Origin: Opimibacter sp041746735
GTDB lineage: Bacteria > Bacteroidota > Bacteroidia > Chitinophagales > Saprospiraceae
Length of the DNA stretch: 64,000 nt
Reading direction: 5' to 3'
Assembly (NCBI GenBank): GCA_041746735.1
Contig: JBGTGP010000012.1
Coordinates: 65,306 to 129,305, forward strand
Shown here: positions 1 to 8,673 of the stretch, in pieces
How positions within the stretch are numbered: position 1 is the first letter of the stretch
Layout: every line of letters starts with the position of its first letter
Notes under the pieces: model-generated
Told to the model about the DNA's origin: nothing
What the model saw: only the letters and a program-made list of their open reading frames with translations
Database searches by the model: none
Translations under genes and position numbers: made by a program

Positions 1-352
1 TTTTATAAGCTTCGATCAGACCGGATATTCCAAGTTTGGTGCCTCCAAAATACCTTACAACCACCATGAAAACATTCGTAAGATTATGCCGGATCAGTTG
101 CCCCAGGATGGGGCGGCCTGCTGAACCTGAGGGCTCTCCGTCATCTGAAAAGCGCTCAAGGGTTGCATCCGGAAAAAGCCGTAAACCTGTACAAAAATGC
201 CGCGCTTTTGAGTGCTCTTTTTTGAGTTGGGCGAGGAACAATTGTGCTTCCTCTTCTGACGCCACAGGAATAGCATAGCCATAAAACTTACTTCCCCGCT
301 CCATCACATAGCCTGTACCCGGTGATGCCAATGTCAAAAACTGATCGTCCAA
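1..352 (-). CDS. IMPACT/YigZ family protein (3' end outside window)
   Basis: The reading frame enters from position 352 and runs off the left edge, so about 117 N-terminal residues are present and the C-terminal half is missing. Visible family motifs are RGSKFYGYA, RHFCTGLRL, RFSDDGEPSGSAGRPILGQL and VVVRYFGGTKLG, the signature of the UPF0029/IMPACT (YigZ) fold. Members are cytosolic and are linked to translation control in eukaryotes; the bacterial role is not settled. The start is uncertain. A TTG at 352 overlaps the stop of the upstream transporter by 19 bases and adds a plausible N-terminus (DDQFLTLASPGTGYV), while the first ATG lies at 304. Close spacing suggests cotranscription with the transporter upstream. 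Confidence 0.85.
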   Translation of the reverse strand, partial: MDDQFLTLASPGTGYVMERGSKFYGYAIPVASEEEAQLFLAQLKKEHSKARHFCTGLRLFPDATLERFSDDGEPSGSAGRPILGQLIRHNLTNVFMVVVRYFGGTKLGISGLIEAYK

Positions 353-1233
353 TCTTTTGCGTTGTGTGCGTAACCAATGATGATTATGGATAAGGTGGCC
401 AGACCTATTCCGACCCAATTGACACGTGTGAGTTTTTCGCTAAATATCAACACCGCTGCTCCCGTCGATGCCAAAAGAACACAAACATTGACCATCGGAT
501 ACAGGATGCTCCCTTTCCAACCTTGGTTGAGCAACACCAGCAGCAGGTATATAGAAAAGAAATTCGGCACTCCCAACAGCATCCCAGCCAACACATCTTT
601 GGAAGTAAGGCGCTTGATTCCTTTGATATGGCGCAAACCTATTCCCGACCATCCTATAATCGCTGCTATTCCAAAGGCAAAAGTTGTAAAAACGACCTGA
701 TCCTGACCCACTAAACCCGATTTTTCCACATGGTAAAGCAGGATCTCAATGGAGGCAGACATCAGCAGCACCCCCGCCAATAATAAAGGAAGCGTACCCC
801 TCATCTGAAATGAAAAACGATGGCCTTTCTGATTGATGGCGAGTATGGCGAGTATGGCGAAAACCAATCCGATGGCTTCAAGTTTGCCAAATGACTCCCC
901 AAAAAAGATGACCGTAAACGAAACAGTCAGGATCAGTGACATCCGCTGAATCAGCGTGGTGAGCGTAATCCCGGCCTGTTGGATCGTATAGGCTGTCAGG
1001 TTGAAACCAGAGATAAAAAGCACCCCTAATCCTACGCCCCAGGGAATCCACGGTTTCGCCAGGTGATCAGGAGTGAAAGGCCATCCATCACCGGGGGAGA
1101 GCCAACTTCCGATAATCAGACAAATGGTATAATTTACTACAATGGAATTGAAGATGTCAACCTTCCAAATTCCATAGAGTTTGAAGCATATCCCTATGCA
1201 GGTCGTGACCAGAACGCACCAAACAATCTCCAT
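334..1233 (-). CDS. EamA/DMT-family transporter
   Basis: This 299-residue protein is almost entirely hydrophobic, with about ten predicted membrane segments arranged as two similar halves. That is the usual size and layout of the EamA (drug/metabolite transporter) family in the inner membrane. Typical features include the segment ending FFGESFGKLEAIGLVFAI in the first half and IFSEKLTRVNWVGIGLATLS in the second; these match the conserved glutamate-containing loop before the last helix of each repeat. The substrate cannot be told from sequence. Its stop overlaps the probable start of the following IMPACT-family gene. Confidence 0.85.
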   Translation of the reverse strand: MEIVWCVLVTTCIGICFKLYGIWKVDIFNSIVVNYTICLIIGSWLSPGDGWPFTPDHLAKPWIPWGVGLGVLFISGFNLTAYTIQQAGITLTTLIQRMSLILTVSFTVIFFGESFGKLEAIGLVFAILAILAINQKGHRFSFQMRGTLPLLLAGVLLMSASIEILLYHVEKSGLVGQDQVVFTTFAFGIAAIIGWSGIGLRHIKGIKRLTSKDVLAGMLLGVPNFFSIYLLLVLLNQGWKGSILYPMVNVCVLLASTGAAVLIFSEKLTRVNWVGIGLATLSIIIIGYAHNAKDWTISF

Positions 1234-1365
1234 CGCAACTCCGGTTTAGGGAATGGTTAACAGGTCAAAATTAATTTTTTGGACATCTTTGCCACGAATT
1301 CGGTTTAACAAGTCTTGATTCCGGATGTTTCGTTTGAGTTTTTTTGCATAAAAATCGCCCTCCAG

Positions 1366-1914
1366 GTGGAAAATAGTTTGAATCAATACGATGCTGTGAT
1401 TACCCGGTGCAAGGAGCTTTTCCTGCGAAAGAATAAAGATTACGGCACAGCCTGGAGAATACTTCGTCTCCCATCCCTGACCGATCAGATTTACATAAAA
1501 GCTTCCAGGATCAGGACCATTGAGGAGCAAGGTCGACAGATGGTCCAGGATGATGTACCCTCAGAGTATGTAGGGATCATCAACTATTGCATCATGGCTC
1601 TCATTCAGAATGCCCTTGGATCGGATGAGCGACAGGACATACCCACGGATGAACTGAGTTCACTTTATGATCAATTCGTGTCCAACTCCAGAGACCTCTT
1701 CCGTGAAAAGAACCATGATTACGGAGAGATCTGGCGGGAAATGCGAATCAGCAGTTATACAGATCTTATCCTGATGAAACTCCTTCGGATCAAACAGATC
1801 GAAGACCATCAGGGGCTCCTCCTGGCATCCGAAGGAGTGGATGCCAACTATATGGATATCCTCAACTATTGTGTTTTTGCACTCATACGACTAGAAGAAC
1901 AATCTCAGATATGA
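1366..1914 (+). CDS. DUF1599 domain-containing protein (two tandem copies)
   Basis: This soluble protein of about 183 residues carries two related halves. The first has CKELFLRKNKDYGTAWRILR, then SLTDQIYIKASRIRTIEE and IINYCIMALIQ. The second has LFREKNHDYGEIWREMRISS, then SYTDLILMKLLRIKQIED and ILNYCVFALIR. This is the DUF1599 architecture, found mainly in Bacteroidota with unknown function. The repeated DYG and long helices resemble all-alpha nucleotide-pyrophosphohydrolase-like folds, but that is inference. A GTG start at 1366 gives the usual family length; an ATG at 1315 would add 17 unconserved residues. The stop overlaps the next start (ATGA), indicating translational coupling. Confidence 0.85.
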   Translation: MENSLNQYDAVITRCKELFLRKNKDYGTAWRILRLPSLTDQIYIKASRIRTIEEQGRQMVQDDVPSEYVGIINYCIMALIQNALGSDERQDIPTDELSSLYDQFVSNSRDLFREKNHDYGEIWREMRISSYTDLILMKLLRIKQIEDHQGLLLASEGVDANYMDILNYCVFALIRLEEQSQI

Positions 1915-3380
1915 CCTTACTTACACTTATCCTGTACATCGCTATTGGCGCTGCGATCCTCACTGCCTTCATTGGCCTGCTGAAGAAAGGCCATAAAACC
2001 TGGCTGATGACTTTCCTCCAGAATTTCACCGGCATCCTATTTATTGTCTCAGGTCTAGTCAAGGCCGTTGATCCGATGGGAACCGCCTTCAAGATGGAGC
2101 AGTATTTTACTGAGTTTGAGTACACCTTCAGGGAGACCTGGGCCAGTTTCCTTGCACCCCTCTTTCCTTTCTTGGGCAGTATTTCGGTATTTTTCTCTGT
2201 GTTCATGATCGTATTTGAAATCGTGCTGGGCATCATGCTATTGCTCGGTCATCGCACCAAACTGACCAGCTGGTTGTTTTTGCTGCTTGTTGGCTTTTTC
2301 ACAATCCTGACCGGCTTTACTTTCCTGACAGGTTATGTACCCAGTGGAGTCAATTTCTTTGATTTTAGCAATTGGGGCCCATACACAGAAACCAATATGC
2401 GGGTGACGGATTGCGGCTGCTTCGGCGATTTCATTAAACTTGTGCCCCGTATCTCCTTTTATAAGGACCTGGTCCTGCTGATTCCTGCTTTTTATTTTGT
2501 CTTCCGCCATAAAGACATGCATCAACTCTTTTCTGATAAAGCCCGATCGATTGTCATATGGGCATCCACTATTTTGCTGGTGGTGTTCTGCTTGAGAAAC
2601 TTTTATTGGGGCCTGCCGGTAATCGATTTCAGACCTTTCGCGGTTGGTACAGATCTGTATGCCAAGAAGACAGCCGAGGAGGAAGCCTCAGCTTCGGTGC
2701 AGGTTATAGCCTGGAAGATTCAGAATAAGAAAACCAACGAAGTACTCGAACTGTCTACAGAGGAGTACCTGAAAAATCTGGCCAGTTATCCTAAAGAAGA
2801 CTGGACGGTGGTAGAACAGATCAAATCCAAGCCAGCAGTGGAGGCTACAAAGGTGAGCGACTTTTCGATCATCAGCCCGGATGGTTTTGATGTGGCGGAA
2901 GATATTCTGACAGACGAAGGCGATGTATTTCTGATCGTGGCGTATAAACTCCATGGATCCAGTCATTCCGAAACGCACACCGTACAGGACACGACCTGGT
3001 CAGTTGATACAGTGGAGGTAGCCCCGGGTCAGATCACCCTGGTTCGTAGACCTGGTGACATCAACCCCAGAAAAATTGTCACAGAAGTCTATACCTGGGA
3101 TAAGGGTTATGTGGAAAAATATACCCGGAAAGTCAATCCATTGATGGAGCATGTCTTGCAGCAGGGGGCAAAAGTTTATGCCGCAGCAGGGGGCGCCGGA
3201 GGCGAAAAACTCGCAGCATTTAAAGCCGCGACTAACGCCGGATATGATTGGTATGAGGCCGATGACATTTTACTTAAAACTATCATCCGGTCAAATCCGG
3301 GGGTCGTACACATTCGGGGTGGCAAGGTCATTCAAATGTGGCACATACGCCATCTCCCTGCAGCGTTTCAGTTAAAATGA
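1911..3380 (+). CDS. DoxX/MauE-like membrane protein with C-terminal extension
   Basis: The chosen ATG overlaps the DUF1599 stop codon (ATGA) and gives 489 residues. The first 230 residues hold about six membrane segments (roughly 4-22, 36-51, 89-112, 119-141, 183-199 and 214-229), with FSGLVKAVDP-like residues at 46-55 and a redox-suggestive DCGCFGD motif at 167-173. That motif is typical of the MauE/DoxX group. Residues from about 240 onward form a soluble domain that I do not recognise; it repeatedly mentions no known motif. Bacteroidota commonly keep this protein next to DUF1599. A role in thiol or quinone redox chemistry at the membrane is inferred only from the Cys-Gly-Cys motif. Confidence 0.8.
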   Translation: MTLLTLILYIAIGAAILTAFIGLLKKGHKTWLMTFLQNFTGILFIVSGLVKAVDPMGTAFKMEQYFTEFEYTFRETWASFLAPLFPFLGSISVFFSVFMIVFEIVLGIMLLLGHRTKLTSWLFLLLVGFFTILTGFTFLTGYVPSGVNFFDFSNWGPYTETNMRVTDCGCFGDFIKLVPRISFYKDLVLLIPAFYFVFRHKDMHQLFSDKARSIVIWASTILLVVFCLRNFYWGLPVIDFRPFAVGTDLYAKKTAEEEASASVQVIAWKIQNKKTNEVLELSTEEYLKNLASYPKEDWTVVEQIKSKPAVEATKVSDFSIISPDGFDVAEDILTDEGDVFLIVAYKLHGSSHSETHTVQDTTWSVDTVEVAPGQITLVRRPGDINPRKIVTEVYTWDKGYVEKYTRKVNPLMEHVLQQGAKVYAAAGGAGGEKLAAFKAATNAGYDWYEADDILLKTIIRSNPGVVHIRGGKVIQMWHIRHLPAAFQLK

Positions 3381-3504
3381 CATCAACGAATCCGCATACA
3401 GCTATAGTCACATTAAAAAAATTATCATTCGTTTTAGCAGGGTTCAAATAAATATCTGTTATTTTGCCCGAATGTTCGTTGAATCAATCTGAGGTACGTC
3501 CGAT

Positions 3505-4443
3505 ATGGTAAGCAGGAGAAGTATAAGAATCAAAGTAATGCAATTGCTTTATTCCCTGGATCGTGACCCGGGTGTACCCCATAAGGAAATCATGACCCGC
3601 TATGCCAAGTCCGTCGATCTGGCGTATGAAAGTCTGCTGTTTAATCTTTTCCTGCTCCAGGAGATCACCCATCAGGCAGTAACTGACCGGGATACCCGAC
3701 TAGCCAAACTTCGGCCGGATGCAGACGATCCCAGGTGGAATGCCAAGCTGTTTGAAAACGACCTGATCCAGTCCCTGGTCCTGAACAAACGTCTGCGGAA
3801 TTACTACGACAAGCAGGCCTTTGCTGCCCGATTGGATCAGGACCTGCTGCTGAAGATCTACAATACTTTTGCCAAAACCCCGGAGTATAAAAATTATGTT
3901 CTCGGAGATGTGGATGAGGCCGGTCACCGTGCGTATCTGCTTGAAGTCTATCGGGAGCTTCGAAAAAATGAAATCTTTGAGGAGATCGTGGATGATCAGT
4001 ATCCGTTTTGGCAAGAAGATAAGTCTCTGGTCATAGGTGCATTGAAGAAGATCATCAAACAGTTGCCCGATGCTAATGAAACGTTTTATGAAGCGTATCA
4101 CCCAGATGATGATACTGTCATTGAGTTTGGGCAACGACTGATCTCTGTGACGATGGAGCAGGCGGAGGAGCTGGAACAACTCATTGAACCCACACTCAAA
4201 AATTGGGACATGGAGCGTCTTGCCGTACTGGATGTCATATTGATTAAAATGGCCCTCGTTGAATTTCTATATTTTCCAACCATCCCTACAAAAGTCACCC
4301 TGGACGAGTATGTTGACATATCCAAAGAGTACAGTACACCCAAGAGCAAGGATTTTGTCAATGGCATCCTGGATAAGCTGATGAAAACGCTTCTGGAAGA
4401 AGGCAAGATCCGCAAGGAAGGACGAGGGCTACTGGAGGAATAG
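3505..4443 (+). CDS. nusB: transcription antitermination factor NusB (long Bacteroidota form)
   Basis: At 312 residues this is about twice the length of proteobacterial NusB, which is normal for Bacteroidota. The N-terminus RRSIRIKVMQLLYSLD is typical. The C-terminal domain carries the all-helical NusB core, with NWDMERLAVLDVILIKMALV, the TIPTKVTLDEYVDISKEY helix and PKSKDFVNGILDKL. NusB binds boxA RNA with ribosomal protein S10 and supports antitermination on rRNA operons. It lies 124 bases after the DoxX-like gene; that gap contains TTATTTTG at about 3458, a seven-of-eight match to the Bacteroidota -7 element. guaA follows 70 bases downstream on the same strand. Confidence 0.93.
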   Translation: MVSRRSIRIKVMQLLYSLDRDPGVPHKEIMTRYAKSVDLAYESLLFNLFLLQEITHQAVTDRDTRLAKLRPDADDPRWNAKLFENDLIQSLVLNKRLRNYYDKQAFAARLDQDLLLKIYNTFAKTPEYKNYVLGDVDEAGHRAYLLEVYRELRKNEIFEEIVDDQYPFWQEDKSLVIGALKKIIKQLPDANETFYEAYHPDDDTVIEFGQRLISVTMEQAEELEQLIEPTLKNWDMERLAVLDVILIKMALVEFLYFPTIPTKVTLDEYVDISKEYSTPKSKDFVNGILDKLMKTLLEEGKIRKEGRGLLEE

Positions 4444-4513
4444 ACTTGTGGATATGACTATCCGGTAAGACCATGATATCTGATACACCTACTGTACTAC
4501 TGCATACGACCTG

Positions 4514-6058
4514 ATGAAGGAAAAAGTACTCATCCTTGACTTTGGTGCGCAATACACGCAATTGATAGCGCGTCGCGTACGTGAGCTTGAAATATACAGC
4601 GAGATCATTCCGTATCAGTCACTTCCAGTGGATATCCCTTCGGATGTCAAAGCCCTGATCCTTTCCGGCAGTCCTTTTTCAGTCAAAGACTCCAATGCGC
4701 TGAGGCCAGACCTTCAGTCATGGACAGGCAAAGTTCCGATCCTGGGGATTTGCTATGGCGCTCAGTATATCGCCGATATCTTTGGAGGGCATGTAGCCCG
4801 CTCTGATAAAAGAGAGTATGGCAAAGCAAAATTAGATATACGATCATCGGCACACCCGCTTTTCTCTGGTATACCACAAGGCTCTCAGGTTTGGATGTCG
4901 CACGGTGATTCCATAATAGAGATACCGGAAGGTTTTGAAGTCTTGGCCCGGACAGATAGTATCCCGGTAGCAGCTTATGCCAGTTTGCCGTCCCGGTTTG
5001 ATCATATGATTTGTTGTGTGCAGTACCATCCCGAAGTCACGCACTCGCTGGATGGTCATCTATTGCTCTCCAATTTTTTACGCGGTATAGCCGGGCTACG
5101 GGAAAGATGGACACCAGAACTCTTTATTGAAGAGACCGTTGAGGACATCCGCCGGCAGACAGCCGGAGAAGACGTGCTAATGGCCCTTTCGGGTGGTGTG
5201 GATAGTACCGTCGGTGCAATCCTGATTCATAGAGCAATAGGTGACAGACTTCATTGTTTCTTTGTCGACAATGGGCTATTACGCAAGAATGAGTTCCGCC
5301 AGGTTTTGGACAAGTACGAGACCATGGGCCTCAAAGTTCACGGGATAGATGCCAGGCAAAAGTTTTATGATGCACTCGCCGGCATCACGGACCCTGAAGA
5401 AAAAAGGAAAATCATCGGCAGGTTGTTTATTGAAGTTTTTGAAGAAGAATCTTCAGCCTATCCGTCTGTCAAGTGGCTCGGACAAGGGACCATCTATCCG
5501 GATGTAATCGAGTCCATTTCAGTCCACGGCCCCTCTGCGACCATCAAGTCTCATCACAATGTAGGAGGGCTTCCGGAGCAACTGAAACTTAAAATGGTAG
5601 AGCCACTCAGAATGCTCTTTAAAGATGAAGTTCGAAAAGTAGGTGAATCACTAGGTATACCGACAGAGATACTGGGACGACACCCCTTTCCGGGTCCAGG
5701 ACTCGCGATTCGTATCCTTGGGGACGTGACGCCGGAGAAAGTCGCGACCCTTCAGGAAGCAGATGAGATCTATACCCATCTCTTGCGAAAACACAATTGG
5801 TACAATAAAATCTGGCAGTCCGGCGCTATTCTTTTGCCCATCCAATCCGTAGGCGTCATGGGTGACGAGCGCAGTTATGAAAATGCGATTGCGCTGCGAG
5901 CTGTCAACTCCGTAGACGGCATGACCGCTGAGTGGAGTAAATTACCTCATGATCTTTTAGCTGAGATCTCCAGCGAGATTATTAATAAAGTGAAGGGGAT
6001 CAATCGCGTTGTGTATGATATCAGCACCAAACCACCGGCCACCATTGAGTGGGAGTAA
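4514..6058 (+). CDS. guaA: GMP synthase (glutamine-hydrolysing)
   Basis: The 514-residue protein has the full two-part GMP synthetase layout. The class I glutamine amidotransferase domain has nucleophile Cys80 in GICYGAQ and His172/Glu174 in YHPE. The ATP pyrophosphatase domain has the PP-loop SGGVDS at 226-231, and the C-terminal dimerisation domain ends KPPATIEWE. It converts XMP, ATP and glutamine to GMP in the cytosol. The start is well fixed by the conserved EKVLILDFGAQYTQLIARRV. The next gene begins inside its last codons, so the two are probably cotranscribed. Confidence 0.97.
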   Translation: MKEKVLILDFGAQYTQLIARRVRELEIYSEIIPYQSLPVDIPSDVKALILSGSPFSVKDSNALRPDLQSWTGKVPILGICYGAQYIADIFGGHVARSDKREYGKAKLDIRSSAHPLFSGIPQGSQVWMSHGDSIIEIPEGFEVLARTDSIPVAAYASLPSRFDHMICCVQYHPEVTHSLDGHLLLSNFLRGIAGLRERWTPELFIEETVEDIRRQTAGEDVLMALSGGVDSTVGAILIHRAIGDRLHCFFVDNGLLRKNEFRQVLDKYETMGLKVHGIDARQKFYDALAGITDPEEKRKIIGRLFIEVFEEESSAYPSVKWLGQGTIYPDVIESISVHGPSATIKSHHNVGGLPEQLKLKMVEPLRMLFKDEVRKVGESLGIPTEILGRHPFPGPGLAIRILGDVTPEKVATLQEADEIYTHLLRKHNWYNKIWQSGAILLPIQSVGVMGDERSYENAIALRAVNSVDGMTAEWSKLPHDLLAEISSEIINKVKGINRVVYDISTKPPATIEWE

Positions 6059-7412
6059 AGTCATCCTGACGCTTGCCTTTTTGAGCGTTTTACTTTCCTG
6101 CTCCGCACCCCGGTCGGCGACCAGGAAACCCACTCCACCGTCCCGACCTGTGGAGCGGGAGGATAAAGTCCGGGTGTATGATCCCAAAACGGACAGCTAT
6201 ATTCTGGTGCCAAGAGAGTCCATTACTGTCGATACGGTAATATGGAAGGAGGATCCAGCCGGTCCCGTCGTGACAGATGATCCTGTGCGAGAATCACCTA
6301 AACCTTCTCGCGAAGTTCGGGAAATTGCAATCCTCATGCCCTTCAATGCAGCGAATGCGGAGATCTACACCGAAAGACAGGACTCGAGATTGGTGCGTTT
6401 TATTCAGTATTATGCCGGCATCCAGATTGCGCTGGATCAAATGAATTCGCGTTATCCCCCCTTACGGTTTTTTGCATATGATGCAAGTGACCCGGCTGTC
6501 ACACTGACCAACATCCTCAACCGACCAGAGGTGAAACAAGCAGATGTGATCATCGGACCCTATGAAAAAAAGGATTTGGAAACGGTATCTAACTATGGGT
6601 TACAGCATGAGGTCATGGTATTGTCTCCCTGGTTGCCTGCCTTCAGCATCTCCACGGAAAATCCATTTTTTATCCAACTTTTTCCTGCGCTGTCTACCCA
6701 CGCAGCAGCTATTCTGGAATATATACACACAGACTTGCGGGGAAAGAAAGTGTATGTCGTAGCACGTGATATTCCGGGGGAGGTAAATCGATTCCAGTTT
6801 TTTAAGCAGCATCCCGAAGTACAGGTAGAAGAGTTGATCATACGGGACAATTCACCAGAGCTGGCCTCTACGCAACTTCATCCGCTGCTGGAGGATACCC
6901 GGGGCACCATATTCATCATGCCCTATTATGCCCGTTCGGATGAACCATTCATCAACGCGTTTATGCGAAAGCTGCATGCAGACAAAGGCACCAGGGAAGC
7001 AATTGTTTTTGGACTGCCACAATGGACAGGTTTCGCTAATCTCAATTCCAATTACATGGAAAGCCTGTCATTGCATTTGAGCAGTTCTTCATTTCCAGAT
7101 GTGGGGCATCCTCACTATACTTCATTTCGAACCCAATTTTTTGAGAAGTATCATACAGTACCTGACTTGAACGCTTTCCAGGGATATGATTTGATGATGT
7201 GGCTTACCCGTCGTCTGGCAACTGGTGGGCAGGAAGACTTGATCAATGCGATAGATCCAACCGGGTATGGTCTGGCTTCCGGCTTTGATATCCGGCCGGT
7301 TTATAAGGAGAATTTCTCAAATCGAAATGAGTTAAAATCTCCCTTATATTACGAAAATAAAAGAATCCGGATTCTCCGGTATCTGGCACAGGATTTTATC
7401 CTGATCAAATAA
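6015..7412 (+). CDS. periplasmic-binding (type I fold) lipoprotein
   Basis: The protein has a lipoprotein signal, VILTLAFLSVLLSC followed by SAP, so it should be anchored in the outer or inner membrane facing the periplasm. After a proline-rich, charged linker the sequence from EIAILMPFNAANA onward resembles the type I periplasmic-binding fold of branched-chain amino acid receptors. Recognisable pieces are YAGIQIALDQMNS, ADVIIGPYEKKDLE and GYDLMMWL. No ABC permease genes are adjacent, so a structural or peptidoglycan-linked role like that of LpoA-type proteins is equally possible. ATG 6015 overlaps guaA by 44 bases; a TTG at 6045 would give a tidier signal peptide. Confidence 0.75.
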   Translation: MISAPNHRPPLSGSKVILTLAFLSVLLSCSAPRSATRKPTPPSRPVEREDKVRVYDPKTDSYILVPRESITVDTVIWKEDPAGPVVTDDPVRESPKPSREVREIAILMPFNAANAEIYTERQDSRLVRFIQYYAGIQIALDQMNSRYPPLRFFAYDASDPAVTLTNILNRPEVKQADVIIGPYEKKDLETVSNYGLQHEVMVLSPWLPAFSISTENPFFIQLFPALSTHAAAILEYIHTDLRGKKVYVVARDIPGEVNRFQFFKQHPEVQVEELIIRDNSPELASTQLHPLLEDTRGTIFIMPYYARSDEPFINAFMRKLHADKGTREAIVFGLPQWTGFANLNSNYMESLSLHLSSSSFPDVGHPHYTSFRTQFFEKYHTVPDLNAFQGYDLMMWLTRRLATGGQEDLINAIDPTGYGLASGFDIRPVYKENFSNRNELKSPLYYENKRIRILRYLAQDFILIK

Positions 7413-8627
7413 TCAGCGGAGATCCGCCAGCGCCCGTGATATTCGTTGGGCTGCTTCAGTCAGTTTGGCATCAGAAGTGGCATAGGATAAGCGAATGCAC
7501 CGATTATTGCCAAATGCAACTCCGGAAACGGTGCTAACCTGAGCTTCTGCGAGCAGATACAAACTCATATCATCTGCATCGCGGACCTCATATCCATGTA
7601 TGGAGGTCTTTCCAAAATAAGCAGAAACATCAGGGAAAATGTAGAACGCGCCTTGAGGTCGGTTGACCCATAATAGGGGAATTTGTTCGAGTAAGGAGAT
7701 GATGAGATCCCTGCGGATCTTGAAGGCTTTGACCATGTCGAGGGTTGATGTGTGATCTGATTCCAACGCTACCGCGGCTGCTTTCTGCCCAAAGGAGGAT
7801 GCTCCACTGGTCACCTGGCCTTGTATTTTAGTACAGGCATCGGCGAGCCAAGACGGAGCGGCCATATAACCAAGACGCCAGCCGGTCATCGCATACCCTT
7901 TTGACATACCATTGATGATAACGGTCCGGTCCTGCATACCCTCAAAAGATGCAATACTGTGATGCTGTTGTGAAAACTGAATATGTTCATATATTTCATC
8001 GGAAATCACAAGCACATGCTCATAGGATTGCAGCATCGCTGCCAAAGCCTGTAATTCGGAATAAGTAAAGACCGAACCACTGGGATTGCAAGGAGAAGAA
8101 TACAGGATGAATTTTGTCCGGTCGGTGATCAGCGCTTCCAGTTGTGCAGGGGAACATTTAAAATCCTGTTCAATGGAAGAATGCGCGATGACAGGTATAC
8201 CTCCTGCCATTTTGATGATTTCATAATAGGAAACCCAGTACGGAGCTGGCAGGATCACCTCATCTCCCGGATCCAGCAAGGCCATACATAGATTGTAAAC
8301 ACTCTGTTTAGCACCATTCGATACCACGATCTGATTGGGGGTATAATGGATTCCTGCATCCCTTGACAATTTTCGGACAATGGCTTCCCGCAACTCCAGC
8401 AGGCCATTGACAGGAGTATATTTGGTATAGCCATCATCCAGTGCTTTTTTAGCTGCGTCTTTAATGTGGACAGGTGTATCAAAGTCCGGCTCCCCCAGAC
8501 TGAGATCAATGATATCCCTGCCTTGTGCTTTCAGTTCACGGGCCATTTTGGCCATTAGCAAGGTGGCAGATTCCTGCATATCCGCCACCAGACGAGATAA
8601 AAGGAGCGTAGAGAATGGGCTATTCAT
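7413..8627 (-). CDS. pyridoxal-phosphate aminotransferase, class I (aspartate aminotransferase-like)
   Basis: The 404-residue protein matches fold type I aminotransferases of the AspC/AspB subgroup Igamma. It has DLSLGEPDFDTP near the N-terminus, YTKYTPVNG, SSPCNPSGSVF, SDEIYEHI, and the PLP lysine in NGMSKGYAMTGWRLGY. The substrate-binding arginine region CIRLSYATSD lies near the C-terminus. It probably interconverts aspartate or an aromatic amino acid with 2-oxoglutarate; exact specificity is not readable. It is convergent with the preceding lipoprotein gene with no spare base between the stop codons, and divergent from the carboxyltransferase gene 46 bases away. Confidence 0.92.
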   Translation of the reverse strand: MNSPFSTLLLSRLVADMQESATLLMAKMARELKAQGRDIIDLSLGEPDFDTPVHIKDAAKKALDDGYTKYTPVNGLLELREAIVRKLSRDAGIHYTPNQIVVSNGAKQSVYNLCMALLDPGDEVILPAPYWVSYYEIIKMAGGIPVIAHSSIEQDFKCSPAQLEALITDRTKFILYSSPCNPSGSVFTYSELQALAAMLQSYEHVLVISDEIYEHIQFSQQHHSIASFEGMQDRTVIINGMSKGYAMTGWRLGYMAAPSWLADACTKIQGQVTSGASSFGQKAAAVALESDHTSTLDMVKAFKIRRDLIISLLEQIPLLWVNRPQGAFYIFPDVSAYFGKTSIHGYEVRDADDMSLYLLAEAQVSTVSGVAFGNNRCIRLSYATSDAKLTEAAQRISRALADLR

Positions 8628-8673
8628 AATCTTGCAGGTATATTCTTTATTTTGGCCCTAAGTTAGCATCCAA

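Noticed and set aside
1246..1530. Minus-strand frame of 94 codons upstream of and across the DUF1599 gene
   Set aside because: It overlaps the conserved DUF1599 coding region and has no recognisable content.
3700..4179. Minus-strand frame of 159 codons across nusB
   Set aside because: nusB is clearly coding on the plus strand with conserved motifs. The antisense frame has no signal, motif or ribosome-binding site.
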